A DNA stretch of 22,455 nt, taken from positions 1 through 22,455 of the forward strand of contig LGRX02029114.1 of assembly GCA_001247695.2 (NCBI GenBank), written 5' to 3'. The notes beneath the pieces are model-generated. The model had not been told where the DNA came from and searched no databases. It was given only the letters and a program-made list of their open reading frames with translations. The position numbers were made by a program, and so were the translations under genes. Every line of letters begins with the position of its first letter. The first letter of the stretch is position 1. The DNA is from Cymbomonas tetramitiformis. Taxonomy: Eukaryota > Chlorophyta > Pyramimonadophyceae > Pyramimonadales > Pyramimonadaceae. Positions 15,376 through 22,455 of the stretch are shown piece by piece.

Positions 15376-16359
15376 TTAATTCACATATTCTTTTAATTTC
15401 AAAGATAATGCATAATTTATGGACTGTTCAATTCCATTTTGGGAAACGGCGGTAGGAAGTAATCTTGCTTTTTTGTCCGTAAGTGTGATACGAAGAAATG
15501 TAAATTGTGATGCTTGAATGTCTATTGCAAAATTTTCATCGTAATCTAAATAAGTAATAAATTGTTTAGTTAAATCTGAAGGTAGCAAAATTTTCCCTAA
15601 AATATCACCGGAAATAATAACATTCTCTTTTGAATCATTGGAAAGGTTAGTGCTTTCTAAATTGTTTGTTGGCAACGATGAAATTCTGAGATAAATAGCG
15701 TCATTTGTTTGCAAATTACCGGGAAATTTGGAAATAAATACTTCATTTACGGTTTCGATGTCAAACAAATCTTTAATCTGTGAAAAATCTGCTAAACCGG
15801 CAACTGATTTATTTGTTTGTCCGCCTAAGACTTGGTCTACATCATTGTATTTACCGGGAGAATTAAAAATATTATTTAATGCATTACCTAAATTACTCCC
15901 TGGCACTGCTTGAAAATCACCGGTTATTGAAAATGCAACAAATTTAATATCGGGAGCAGGTTTGCTAAGTGTAATCGTAAAACGTCCTGAAATTGCATTG
16001 TAAGTAACATCAACGCTATCAGCAGGCCTTGCAAACCCAAAGTTGGCGACAAGAACATCCAAGATAATCGTTTCTAAAATCGATTTTAAATCATTTAAAT
16101 CTGTATAATTTCCATCAGGTATTCTACATTCATACAAATTATCAGAATTTATTTTAGCAATATAGAAAATTCCATTATATTCATTAATGGTATACCAAGT
16201 CTTTGCAGCCGAAAAACTGTTTACAATTATTTTCAATTTGTTTGTTTTTTTATAGTTTGTTAATTGTGTTGGTATATTGATATTGATAATTCTGGAATCA
16301 CCAAACGATGAAAGGTCTTCACTTGATAAATAAAGTGTACGTTCAGATATTACACTCAT
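15376..16359 (-). CDS. Minor capsid (penton-like) protein
   Basis: This 327-aa protein is of the single jelly-roll penton type that closes the fivefold vertices. The N-terminus (ERTLYLSSEDLSSFGDSR) resembles the LxSxDR-like opening of Polinton-like-virus minor capsid proteins. It is followed by alternating beta-strand patterns, an Asn-Tyr-Thr-Asp-Leu block (residues about 84-88), and a C-terminal ITYLDYDENFAIDIQASQFTF stretch. Size and its place directly upstream of the major capsid gene are characteristic. Its ATG overlaps the end of the 77-aa gene by 17 bases. Catalytic motifs are neither seen nor expected. Confidence 0.85.
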   Translation of the reverse strand: MSVISERTLYLSSEDLSSFGDSRIININIPTQLTNYKKTNKLKIIVNSFSAAKTWYTINEYNGIFYIAKINSDNLYECRIPDGNYTDLNDLKSILETIILDVLVANFGFARPADSVDVTYNAISGRFTITLSKPAPDIKFVAFSITGDFQAVPGSNLGNALNNIFNSPGKYNDVDQVLGGQTNKSVAGLADFSQIKDLFDIETVNEVFISKFPGNLQTNDAIYLRISSLPTNNLESTNLSNDSKENVIISGDILGKILLPSDLTKQFITYLDYDENFAIDIQASQFTFLRITLTDKKARLLPTAVSQNGIEQSINYALSLKLKEYVN

Positions 16360-16576
16360 GACTATCTCTATTTATAATATCAATATAGTTTTTATTCATT
16401 TCAATATCATTCTTTGAATCTCTTTGTAATGGTAAAGGAACATCGATATTACCATTATACATGTCGTCATAGAATTGTGGTCTTTTGATGTAATCATCAA
16501 CAATCAATTCAATATGAAATGTGGATAAATCAGGGTACAAAATCTGAGCATTTTTTATTAAGTGTTCACGTTCCAT
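16343..16576 (-). CDS. Unrecognised 77-aa protein in the late cluster
   Basis: This compact, acidic, Asp/Asn/Ile-rich protein has no transmembrane segment and no Cys cluster (one Cys near the C-terminus). It overlaps the lipase-like gene end by 11 bases and the minor capsid start by 17 bases, so it is wedged between two virion genes on the same strand. The ordered helix LSTFHIELIVDDYIKRPQFY could be a protein-interaction module. The tight overlaps argue that it is translated. Function unknown; a small virion or assembly factor is the natural guess. Confidence 0.65.
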   Translation of the reverse strand: MEREHLIKNAQILYPDLSTFHIELIVDDYIKRPQFYDDMYNGNIDVPLPLQRDSKNDIEMNKNYIDIINRDSHECNI

Positions 16577-17882
16577 AATTTACCAAAAGATTATTATTTT
16601 CATCTTTAATCATATTTGCATTGATGGATGTATACTTATTTGATTGTGATTTATCTATACTTCTATCAAATGATGTCATTCTTTGAGGACCTTTGTTTGA
16701 TATATAATCAGCCAATAATCTTGCTTCTAAGGGTGCGTCATCATGCAAGTAATTTTTGTCGATATAGAAATTTACTCCTAACAGTCCTAATGGATTCAAA
16801 TCTTCTGAAATTCGATTGTTAAATTCATCACTTCCAACATTTTTTGATGAAAGATTTCTTGCGTCATTCAAAGCATTTCCGAACATCAACACATCGAGTC
16901 CGGTCCCTATAGTATTGAATGTAGATTTCAATAAATTTACCTTATTAACTTTGTTATTCTTTGGCATTTGAAAGAATTGTTTGAGATTATGCGGCGAAGT
17001 GATATATTGATACGGTGCTTTGAATAAATCATAAGGGTTCTTGTTTTCGAAGTAATGAAACACCTTTCTATTTGAATTTGATGGTATTTTTAAAGCTCCC
17101 GCAGTGGCCCAATCAGTTACAACTCGATGAATATTTTGCGGTGCATTTCCATTGACTTTAGGAGTATGTATATGTGATAGAAGTGGATTGAACGTCGTTG
17201 ATTGAACATTGAATTTCTCACCGACATGAATGGATTTCGCACCGCCCAAAGATGTCCCTAACAATTCAATGTCATGATTAGGATACTTTTTCAATGTGTC
17301 TAGATATACCTTTTCAGCTCTTAAAAATGAATCTCGTGTTTCATGTTTACCTTTAATCACCGAAAATATGTCCGCTTTATCTTCATTCAAGTAGGATGGA
17401 TTTGACGACGCACCGTGATATGCAATATGTATTTGATTATTTCCATTATTGAGTACTACGGCGTCATAATTTGAAAGTTCCGGGTCGATATTGAATCGAT
17501 TGTTGAGAATATCTTTATTTAATTGTCTTTGAGCGGTCACATAGGTGTTATGTTCATAACCGCCCGGAAACAACAAATTAGATTGATAATTTCTTGAACC
17601 GAGATAAGAAGATATTCCAACATGGAGAGCCTTTTCCCTAAGACTATTGGAAAACGATTGTTGAATTTGTGACGGTTGCAAATCACCTAATTGTTTGAAC
17701 AAGCTATTCATTTGAACTCTATATCGTTTCTTTTCACTTTCATTTGACTCATACCTTTTGTATAAATCTGAAACTGAATTAGGAGTATCCATGTTATTAG
17801 GAAAACTGAATATCTTATTTGATGAATTCAGCACTTTGTTATTGCAAAAATTATTCAACGGTGAGCACAAAGACCTTTGCAT
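16566..17882 (-). CDS. Lipase-like alpha/beta-hydrolase
   Basis: This 438-aa protein carries the class-3 lipase layout. The strand IHIAYHGASS (HG at 156-157) fits the oxyanion region. The nucleophile elbow is GTSLGG with Ser211. Asp257 (VVTDWATAG) and His298 (SPHNLKQF) complete a plausible triad in the right order. Residues 330-350 are hydrophobic (GTGLDVLMFGNAL) and could contact membrane. The N-terminal 100 residues are helical and Asn/Ser-rich. Lipase or phospholipase genes are, by recall, present in some Polinton-like viruses, where they may help cross host membranes. Start: Met1 follows TTATTATATTAGT; Met31 is an alternative. It is divergent from the DUF5754-like gene with 27 bases between. 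Confidence 0.8.
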   Translation of the reverse strand: MQRSLCSPLNNFCNNKVLNSSNKIFSFPNNMDTPNSVSDLYKRYESNESEKKRYRVQMNSLFKQLGDLQPSQIQQSFSNSLREKALHVGISSYLGSRNYQSNLLFPGGYEHNTYVTAQRQLNKDILNNRFNIDPELSNYDAVVLNNGNNQIHIAYHGASSNPSYLNEDKADIFSVIKGKHETRDSFLRAEKVYLDTLKKYPNHDIELLGTSLGGAKSIHVGEKFNVQSTTFNPLLSHIHTPKVNGNAPQNIHRVVTDWATAGALKIPSNSNRKVFHYFENKNPYDLFKAPYQYITSPHNLKQFFQMPKNNKVNKVNLLKSTFNTIGTGLDVLMFGNALNDARNLSSKNVGSDEFNNRISEDLNPLGLLGVNFYIDKNYLHDDAPLEARLLADYISNKGPQRMTSFDRSIDKSQSNKYTSINANMIKDENNNLLVNYGT

Positions 17883-17909
17883 ACTAATATAATAACATAG
17901 ACTATATAA
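17883..17909. promoter_or_regulatory. Compact bidirectional promoter
   Basis: Only 27 bases separate the ATG of the lipase-like gene (minus) from that of the DUF5754-like gene (plus). They contain TATAATAAC and CTATATAA, so each direction has a TATA-like element. Both transcripts must start within this gap or inside the opposing gene, so leaders are very short. Confidence 0.5.
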
Positions 17910-18200
17910 ATGACTTCTAATTATTCAATATCACAATACACCAAAGATAAAGCAAATAAACTAAAAGTATATGTCAAGATATCAACTAATAAAAATAAAA
18001 AACTTGATGTGTTTGATAAGAAAAATGATAAGAAAATAGCAAGTATTGGAGCAAGAGGTATGATGGATTATCCATCTTATATGAAAGCAAAAGGTATTAA
18101 ATTTGCTAACCAAAGGAGGAAGTTATACAAGTTGAGACACAATAAAGATAGACATAACAAAAGTACTAATAGCTATTTCGCTGATAAGTTATTATGGTGA
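17910..18200 (+). CDS. DUF5754-like small basic protein
   Basis: This 96-aa protein matches, by recall, a short family shared by giant viruses, virophages and Polinton-like viruses (DUF5754). The order is YSISQYTKDKANKL, a TNKNKKLDVFDKK hairpin, SIGARGMMDYPSYMKAKG, and a terminal RRKLYKLRHNKDRHN...YFADKLLW. Function is unproven; its charge suggests nucleic-acid or nucleosome contact. It is the last viral-type gene before composition shifts, about 100 bases from the next gene's end. Very even spacing of Lys/Arg and the conserved C-terminal W support a real gene. Confidence 0.85.
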   Translation: MTSNYSISQYTKDKANKLKVYVKISTNKNKKLDVFDKKNDKKIASIGARGMMDYPSYMKAKGIKFANQRRKLYKLRHNKDRHNKSTNSYFADKLLW

Positions 18201-18232
18201 TACATAATACATATGATATTATCGTACAGCAA

Positions 18233-18258
18233 TTTCAAAACAAGGCTTTCAAAACAAG
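18233..18258. repeat. 12-bp direct repeat at a composition break
   Basis: TTTCAAAACAAG at 18233-18244 is repeated exactly at 18247-18258. It lies where the AT-rich viral block gives way to the GC-balanced island. It could be a junction scar or recombination site, but no matching sequence was seen at the island's other side. Confidence 0.6.
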
Positions 18259-18295
18259 AGGGTTGTACCACGCAATTGTAACAAAAGCACTATGC

Positions 18296-19105
18296 CTATT
18301 GTGTGCTATCTAAGCCAAAATCTGCCAAGTTTTGGGCAAGATCGCCGTCAGCGTTGTCTACAGTGCTTGTGCCAGACATCAATTGCAACTCTAAAAAGTT
18401 AATTCTTTCTGTCTTCTCCTCGTTAGCACGCCGGAGGTTTTCGTAGTTCCGATGCAACTCTTCGTATTTACCTTTCAAGGTGTAGAGTTCCTGAAGTTCC
18501 TGTGCCTGAATAGACATCCGAGTCTCCAGCGTGGCCATTCTCTCCGCAATGTTTTCTCCGTCACCTTTCTCAAGGTGTTCTAATCGCTTATGGGTTTTCT
18601 CAACCCAGTCACCTCCGAACACATCCCAAGCGTGGTGTGTATATGCTTTGGCGACACACCATACATCCCACTCTGCCATAGAATATTCGGTCAGTTTATC
18701 AACAACAGTATCAAGATACTTAACAAACTCCTCAGTGAGACCAAACGCGGGTTTTGCAATGCTAGCGAAGACGTCTTCTTGTTCGTCATCCCCCCCTTCG
18801 TTCTCGTCCTCTTCCTCAGCCGCATCAACCTCCTCCTCTTTCTCTTCTTCTACTATTTCCCCTTCCTCACGTTCTGTAGACTCGACAGGGATGTGAGACG
18901 CATTAGATGTCTCCCCAAACATAGAATCGGGTCGGGTAGCGAACAACTTCGGATTAGGCGGACGAACGGATTTTATCTGGTGAAACCCGCACAAACCATT
19001 GAACTTTACAGGGAACTTACACTTAGTCCCGTCAAGTTTAGTCGCTTTACATTGCGGAGTATTTGGTGTATCCTTGGCAGGTGCTTTATCTTTTTTCGGT
19101 GCCAT
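18296..19105 (-). CDS. Zinc-finger and coiled-coil protein, unknown function
   Basis: The protein is 269 aa. After a Lys/Pro/Ala-rich start, residues 19-42 form a small zinc finger, C19-x9-C29-x9-C39-x2-H42, of the same spacing class as the finger on the SET gene at 13101. Residues 77-112 are strongly acidic (runs of Glu/Asp). Residues 120-168 form a Trp-rich helical segment (YSMAEWDVWCVAKAYTHHAW). Residues about 170-245 show heptad periodicity typical of a coiled coil. Composition is GC-balanced, unlike the viral core. It is divergent from the 232-aa gene across the repeat-rich promoter. A DNA- or chromatin-tethering oligomer is possible, but no family is recognised. Confidence 0.8.
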   Translation of the reverse strand: MAPKKDKAPAKDTPNTPQCKATKLDGTKCKFPVKFNGLCGFHQIKSVRPPNPKLFATRPDSMFGETSNASHIPVESTEREEGEIVEEEKEEEVDAAEEEDENEGGDDEQEDVFASIAKPAFGLTEEFVKYLDTVVDKLTEYSMAEWDVWCVAKAYTHHAWDVFGGDWVEKTHKRLEHLEKGDGENIAERMATLETRMSIQAQELQELYTLKGKYEELHRNYENLRRANEEKTERINFLELQLMSGTSTVDNADGDLAQNLADFGLDSTQ

Positions 19106-19268
19106 GGTTCAAAGTTCAGAGAGTGAAGGAAACGCCCTTCTCTTAACAGAGTTTGCATGAGTTACCTCGCGCGAAAATATGTAACGAGTGTCACGTGCGT
19201 CCGATTAGTAGTGGAATACCGTACGATTATGACTGGAATTTTTAACATCCTACGGTCGTTATCTCGAA
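19106..19268. promoter_or_regulatory. Left half of the divergent intergenic region
   Basis: This stretch has no gene. It contains GCGCGAAA at 19169-19176, matching the reverse of the E2F/DP consensus TTTSGCGC, and a CACGTG box at 19192-19197. Both are common eukaryotic promoter elements and would suit host-type, cell-cycle-linked transcription of the minus-strand gene. Single short matches can arise by chance. Confidence 0.35.
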
Positions 19269-19523
19269 ATGACCGTCCTTTTATGACTGTCATATGAAAC
19301 CATGAGGCTATGCCAGTCCTTTTTTGATGCATGACTGTCCTTTTATGACTGTCATGAGGCTATGACAGTCCTTTTTTGATGCATGACTGTCCTTTTGTGA
19401 CTGTCATGTGGCTATGACAGTCCTTTTTTGATGCATGACTGTCCTTTTATGACTGTCATATGAAACCATGTGGCTATGACTGTCATTTTTTGATGCATGA
19501 CTGTCCTTTTATGACTGTCATGC
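19269..19523. repeat. Phased array of palindromic TGACNGTC sites
   Basis: Units begin ATGACYGTCC at 19269, 19331, 19383, 19435 and 19497, giving spacings of 62, 52, 52 and 62. Each full unit has three TGACNGTC-type sites: TGACTGTCC, TTTTATGACTGTCAT, and ATGACAGTCC before TTTTTTGATGC. The 62-base units differ from the 52-base ones by an extra ATGAAACCAT. ATGACWGTCAT is an odd-length palindrome. The array lies in the 545-base gap between two divergent genes, so it may be a cooperative operator, an enhancer or an iteron-type origin. Confidence 0.88.
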
Positions 19524-19541
19524 CATATATTGCTAAAATTT

Positions 19542-19585
19542 GTTCGATATCGCAAATGTTTCTCGTTCAATATCGCAAACGTTTC
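19542..19585. repeat. 23-bp tandem pair next to the palindrome array
   Basis: GTTCGATATCGCAAATGTTTC at 19542-19562 is repeated as GTTCAATATCGCAAACGTTTC at 19565-19585, two differences over 21 bases. The first copy contains the palindrome CGATATCG. It is 66 bases from the ATG of the 232-aa gene, a suitable place for core promoter or initiator elements. Confidence 0.7.
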
Positions 19586-19650
19586 GTGCTACAGAACGCA
19601 GTTGGCAGTAGGTGCTAAATTATTACCAGCGGGTTAGTTAACCAGTCAAT

Positions 19651-20349
19651 ATGTGTACTTTAGGCATGGATGATGTTTTCATCGAAGAGTCCGTTAAACA
19701 GGGCGAAACCGAAGATAAAAATGCGAAGGCCCAACGTTTTGAAAAGTGGGAAAACCTTGTGACAGGACGGCATTGCGACTTCGAGGAACCAAATAAAGAC
19801 AAACAACTCCGTTCTCTTGTGTGCGATCCCGCGTTTCGGTCGGGTAAACTCAGACTTACTGTCAAGAAACAAATAAAATCGCAGTGGGTAGAGGTCACTA
19901 CTCCCGATTTGGAGTTTCCGCGTGCCATTGTTGACCCGGATACCAAGTCGCTCTTTGGTAAACAGCCGGACTTTTCTATTGGAGAGTCTCTTATGTTAAA
20001 CGTTTTGAAGTATTCCGATGCAAAGGACTTGGTCAGCCTTCGGACTCATACCGTAAAGAGTTCAGCCTTATTTGAGGCTGGTTTTCAGGTGTCCGAACTC
20101 AAACGTAAAAAGAAAGAAAAGCGAGAGGCCTTTCTTCTTTCCATCCCTGCAAAACGTCGTGCTGCTGTTCGTGCTGCGATGCCAGACACCGACGAGGACA
20201 CCGATTCCGATGAAGAGGAAGAAGGTGCGAAAGTAGAAGAGCCTGTGGAAGTGGAAAAACCCGGTCTGCTAAAACGAGTTGCAGAAGCAGCAGGGAACAT
20301 CGCAGGTGTTGTCTCGGAGGCTAATAAACGCCCTATGATAGGCAATTAG
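19651..20349 (+). CDS. Unrecognised 232-aa protein with acidic linker
   Basis: I recognise no domain. Residues 1-150 look folded, with mixed alpha/beta composition (e.g. TGRHCDFEEPNKDKQLRSL, KSLFGKQPDFSIGESLML). Residues about 155-175 are basic and helical (ELKRKKKEKREAFLLSIPAK). Residues 183-200 are acidic (DTDEDTDSDEEEE). The last 30 form an amphipathic helix pattern (GLLKRVAEAAGNIAGVVSEA). An alternative start is Met6. The GC-balanced codon use sets it apart from the viral core. It is divergent from the coiled-coil gene and convergent with the 157-aa gene. The amphipathic tail could bind membrane or a partner; a structural or nucleic-acid role cannot be told apart. Confidence 0.8.
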   Translation: MCTLGMDDVFIEESVKQGETEDKNAKAQRFEKWENLVTGRHCDFEEPNKDKQLRSLVCDPAFRSGKLRLTVKKQIKSQWVEVTTPDLEFPRAIVDPDTKSLFGKQPDFSIGESLMLNVLKYSDAKDLVSLRTHTVKSSALFEAGFQVSELKRKKKEKREAFLLSIPAKRRAAVRAAMPDTDEDTDSDEEEEGAKVEEPVEVEKPGLLKRVAEAAGNIAGVVSEANKRPMIGN

Positions 20350-20445
20350 GCAACAAACAAATAGAACAACTTTTAACAATTGCTATTAATATAATAGTAT
20401 TTTATTTGTGTTTCTGTCTATGTATTTCTTTTTGTCTCCTTCTAC

Positions 20446-20919
20446 CTACTTCCTTCTCGCTAACTTTGCCGCATGCCGTTCTTCCTTGGTTGCCTTGTTT
20501 CGCATGCTTGTAGCCATTACAGGGGCGTCTTCAGCAGGCGGATCTTCGGGGTTATGAGGAGGTAATATAACCAAGTCCGGATAGCGAGTCTTTTTGAAGT
20601 CGAAGTATACGACACAAGGCTCGCAAAGCGTCATTGCGGGGTCCGTGAAACCGGTTAGTTTAAACCGCCGCAATGGTTTCTCGTCCGATTCGTTTTTCCG
20701 GTGACAATTGCAGCATACTAAGGTTCTGCACTCCCAGCATAGCCAAAGTGTAGGGCGGAAACCGGTGCGATGAGACTCAATCGCGTGTTCGCAATGAGTA
20801 TGTTCAACGGCGATTCGTGCACACGCTTCTTTGTCTAACATGGGTTCGTTTAAGTCCTCAACCTCTTTAAAAGTAACCGTTTCTTCACGTGCAATTGCTT
20901 GTTGTTTGTTGCGAGGCAT
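20446..20919 (-). CDS. Zinc-ribbon protein of unknown function, 157 aa
   Basis: The Cys pairs are C61-x2-C64-x4-C69-x2-C72 and C99-x2-C102, enough for one or two zinc sites. His40, His42 and C43 (EHTHCEH) just before may add ligands. The core spacing C-x2-C-x4-C-x2-C is the same as in the remnant at 4779-4952. The C-terminus is basic (RNKATKEERHAAKLARRK) after a Pro-rich acidic linker, suggesting nucleic-acid contact. The start codon is preceded by an A13 run (minus strand). It is convergent with the 232-aa gene, with 96 bases between stops. Could be a transcription-factor-like or RNA-polymerase-associated zinc ribbon, but no family is assigned. Confidence 0.78.
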   Translation of the reverse strand: MPRNKQQAIAREETVTFKEVEDLNEPMLDKEACARIAVEHTHCEHAIESHRTGFRPTLWLCWECRTLVCCNCHRKNESDEKPLRRFKLTGFTDPAMTLCEPCVVYFDFKKTRYPDLVILPPHNPEDPPAEDAPVMATSMRNKATKEERHAAKLARRK

Positions 20920-20921
20920 AG

Positions 20922-20980
20922 TTTTTTTTTTTTTGAAGGTTTCGGTTTCGGTTTGGGTTAAGGTTTGGGTTAAGGTTTAG
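20922..20980. repeat. A/T homopolymer plus telomere-like G/T repeats
   Basis: T13 at 20922-20934 is followed by GGTTTC-type steps and two exact 12-base units GGTTTGGGTTAA (20950-20961, 20962-20973) ending GGTTTAG. The G/T-rich strand and TTTGGG/TTAGGG-like words recall degenerate telomere repeats. It marks the right edge of the GC-balanced island. The remaining bases to 21096 are AT-rich and hold only a 12-base direct repeat CACTAAAATTTA (21017-21028, 21088-21099). Confidence 0.65.
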
Positions 20981-21096
20981 TCTTTTGGTTTGTAAAATCA
21001 AAGAGTAAAGCTTTATCACTAAAATTTATTAGGGGAAGATTACTGTCATTCTGTAACTGATTGTTAAGAAAATATAAACTTAATAAGCACTAAAAT

Positions 21097-21819
21097 TTAC
21101 TTTGAATTATCGATGGTTTCTTTAGCTATTTCGAAGTACTTCTTATCAATTTCAATACCTATATAGTTTCTTTTGAGATTTTTACATGCCAAACCTGAAT
21201 TTCCAACACCCATACAACAATCTAATACATTATCGTAAGGATTCGAGTAAGATTTGATTATCCATTCGAACAAATCGTACGGTTTACTACAAGGATGTTT
21301 ACTTTTGTAGTTTCCATTCGAAAATTTGATTACACTTCTTGGATACCTTTTTCCATCTTTACAAATGGTTGGTGTTCTATCGGTGTAATGAGTGTATAAT
21401 TCAGTCCGAGGACCTTGACCTTGTCTTATATAAGGTTTGTGACCTTCAATCATTATTGGATTATATGTTGGTAAATGTTTGTAAAAGACATATATCATTT
21501 CATGACTTCTCAAAGGCATTTGATTTGCATGATAAAAGCCTAATGACATTGTTTTCTCATATACGATATCATATCGAAACATCTTCTTATTACTTTCAAT
21601 AATGGTATGTCCAAATTTAGTGCTAGTAGTAAAGATATAGGCTGAATGTCTTTTACCTATTCTCTTCAATTCAATCCACAATTTATCTAAATCGAAAGGA
21701 ATCTTATCCCAAGAACAATTTGTTTGATTGTATGGTAAATCACAAATGAAAAGGTCTATTGAATTTCTTGGAATATTTGGCAAAATGTTAAAACAATCAT
21801 TGTTGTGCAAATTCAACAT
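21097..21819 (-). CDS. Beta-class DNA N6A/N4C methyltransferase
   Basis: This 240-aa enzyme would transfer a methyl group from AdoMet to an exocyclic amine in DNA. The catalytic motif IV DLPY (residues 27-30, followed by NQT...WD) comes first. The target-recognition middle and HPCSKPYDLFEW (175-186) follow, and the AdoMet motif I VLDCCMGVGNSG (198-209) is near the C-terminus. That order defines the beta class, close to phage-type orphan methylases. I start at the ATG at 21819. The frame is open to 21978, but the extra 53 residues are hydrophobic low-complexity and would overlap the divergent C5 methylase gene. No restriction endonuclease partner is in the window. Motif I is CCMGVG rather than the usual PFMGSG. 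Confidence 0.9.
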   Translation of the reverse strand: MLNLHNNDCFNILPNIPRNSIDLFICDLPYNQTNCSWDKIPFDLDKLWIELKRIGKRHSAYIFTTSTKFGHTIIESNKKMFRYDIVYEKTMSLGFYHANQMPLRSHEMIYVFYKHLPTYNPIMIEGHKPYIRQGQGPRTELYTHYTDRTPTICKDGKRYPRSVIKFSNGNYKSKHPCSKPYDLFEWIIKSYSNPYDNVLDCCMGVGNSGLACKNLKRNYIGIEIDKKYFEIAKETIDNSK

Positions 21820-21863
21820 AGTATTAGTTTCTAAAAAATAAAAAATGATTAAAATAAACATAT

Positions 21864-22455
21864 ATGAAAATATTAGAACTTTTTTGCGGTACAAAATCAT
21901 TTTCAAAAGCATTAACGAAAGAATTCCCAAATTGTGAAATAACAACGTTAGATATTCTATCAAAGTATAACCCAACAATACAATGTAATATTCTTGAATG
22001 GAACTATCAAAACATATGTGTTCCTAAAACATTTGATATCATATGGGCAAGTCCACCGTGTACGGAGTATTCTAAAGCACACCGACGCAAACCGAGAAAT
22101 TTAGTATTGGCGGACGCTATTGTAAAACGCACCATTGAAATTATTGATTTTTTTCAACCGACATATTGGTATATTGAAAACCCGGCTGACGGTGGATTGT
22201 TGCAACATAGAGAATTTATGAAACCTTTAGAAATATACAAACACACATGTTGTTATTGTAAATATGGATTTCAATATAGAAAAATGACAAACATATGGAC
22301 AAACAAAGAACATCTAAATCTAGAAGTATGTAACAAATATACTCTGTGTGATATCAAACAACAATATAGCAAACACATGTATACCGCTCAACGCACACAA
22401 TCATCAAATTCCAAAGACAATATAGGAATACGTAATGCATATGTCATTCCACAAT
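21864..22455 (+). CDS. C5 cytosine DNA methyltransferase, cut by window end
   Basis: ATG at 21864; 197 codons are open and no stop is reached before the window ends. AdoMet motif I is ILELFCGTKSFSKAL at residues 3-17. Catalytic motif IV is ASPPCTEYSKA with the nucleophile Cys inside the PPC. Motif VI is YIENP. A Cys pair (CCYCKYGF) and an NIWTN segment follow, and the end IGIRNAYVIPQ resembles the closing R-x-x-x-IP motif, so only a few residues are probably missing. It is a short, phage-like form. It is divergent from the beta-class methylase with 44 bases between starts, suggesting shared control. Confidence 0.88.
   Translation, partial: MKILELFCGTKSFSKALTKEFPNCEITTLDILSKYNPTIQCNILEWNYQNICVPKTFDIIWASPPCTEYSKAHRRKPRNLVLADAIVKRTIEIIDFFQPTYWYIENPADGGLLQHREFMKPLEIYKHTCCYCKYGFQYRKMTNIWTNKEHLNLEVCNKYTLCDIKQQYSKHMYTAQRTQSSNSKDNIGIRNAYVIPQ

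Noticed and set aside
18531..19126. Plus-strand ORFs (121 and 178 codons) antisense to the coiled-coil gene
   Set aside because: Ser/Phe-rich translations are mirror images of the acidic Glu runs; the minus-strand protein has a zinc finger and heptads.
21820..21978. N-terminal extension of the beta-class methylase to the upstream ATG
   Set aside because: Hydrophobic low-complexity residues that overlap the start of the divergent C5 methylase; the family begins right before the DLPY half, matching the ATG at 21819.
1..22455. tRNA or rRNA genes
   Set aside because: No T-loop-like GTTCRANNC with matching acceptor stem, and no rRNA-like conserved stretch, was noticed by eye on either strand; a tRNAscan run would be decisive.

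Overview
The window looks like eukaryotic genomic DNA, probably from a protist (no lineage can be fixed from sequence alone), carrying an integrated Polinton/Maverick-type DNA virus or Polinton-like virus. The diagnostic set is one AT-rich block (about 5.1-18.2 kb) that encodes a protein-primed family B DNA polymerase, a retroviral-type integrase with an exact D,D(35)E triad, an A32/FtsK-like packaging ATPase, a double jelly-roll major capsid protein and a penton-like minor capsid protein. No introns are needed for any of these genes.

Layout. (1) 1-4.96 kb is visibly richer in G+C. It holds a long DDE-type transposase-like ORF, a tandem satellite of 173-175 bp monomers, and a decayed exon-like piece encoding a zinc ribbon. 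(2) 5.0-18.2 kb is the viral core. A packaging group on the minus strand (ATPase, a Lys/Ser-rich protein, a 57-residue membrane protein) is followed by a plus-strand replication group (91-aa ORF, 1369-aa polymerase). Then come minus-strand integrase and SSB-like genes, a frameshifted SET-domain gene, a long hairpin, and a minus-strand late cluster (lipase-like, 77-aa ORF, minor capsid, major capsid, 49-aa ORF). The block closes with a plus-strand DUF5754-like gene. (3) 18.3-20.98 kb is a more GC-balanced island with three unrecognised genes (zinc finger plus coiled coil; acidic-tailed 232 aa; zinc-ribbon 157 aa). Its central divergent promoter carries a helically phased array of palindromic TGACNGTC sites. 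(4) 21.0-22.455 kb is AT-rich again and holds two divergent DNA methyltransferases, a beta-class N6A/N4C type and a C5 type that runs off the window end.

How the parts work together (inference from families). The polymerase would copy a linear genome with protein-primed ends and the integrase would insert it in the host. The SSB-like protein would support replication. The jelly-roll proteins build the shell, the ATPase fills it, and the lipase-like protein may act on membranes at entry or exit. The two methyltransferases may mark viral DNA. No adenain-type maturation protease and no helicase were found in the window.

Most worth a second look: the GC-balanced island with its phased palindrome array, the 113-nt hairpin whose mismatches favour plus-strand RNA, a sharp GC-rich patch exactly at polymerase motif B, the broken SET gene, and a zinc finger shared between the SET gene and the island.
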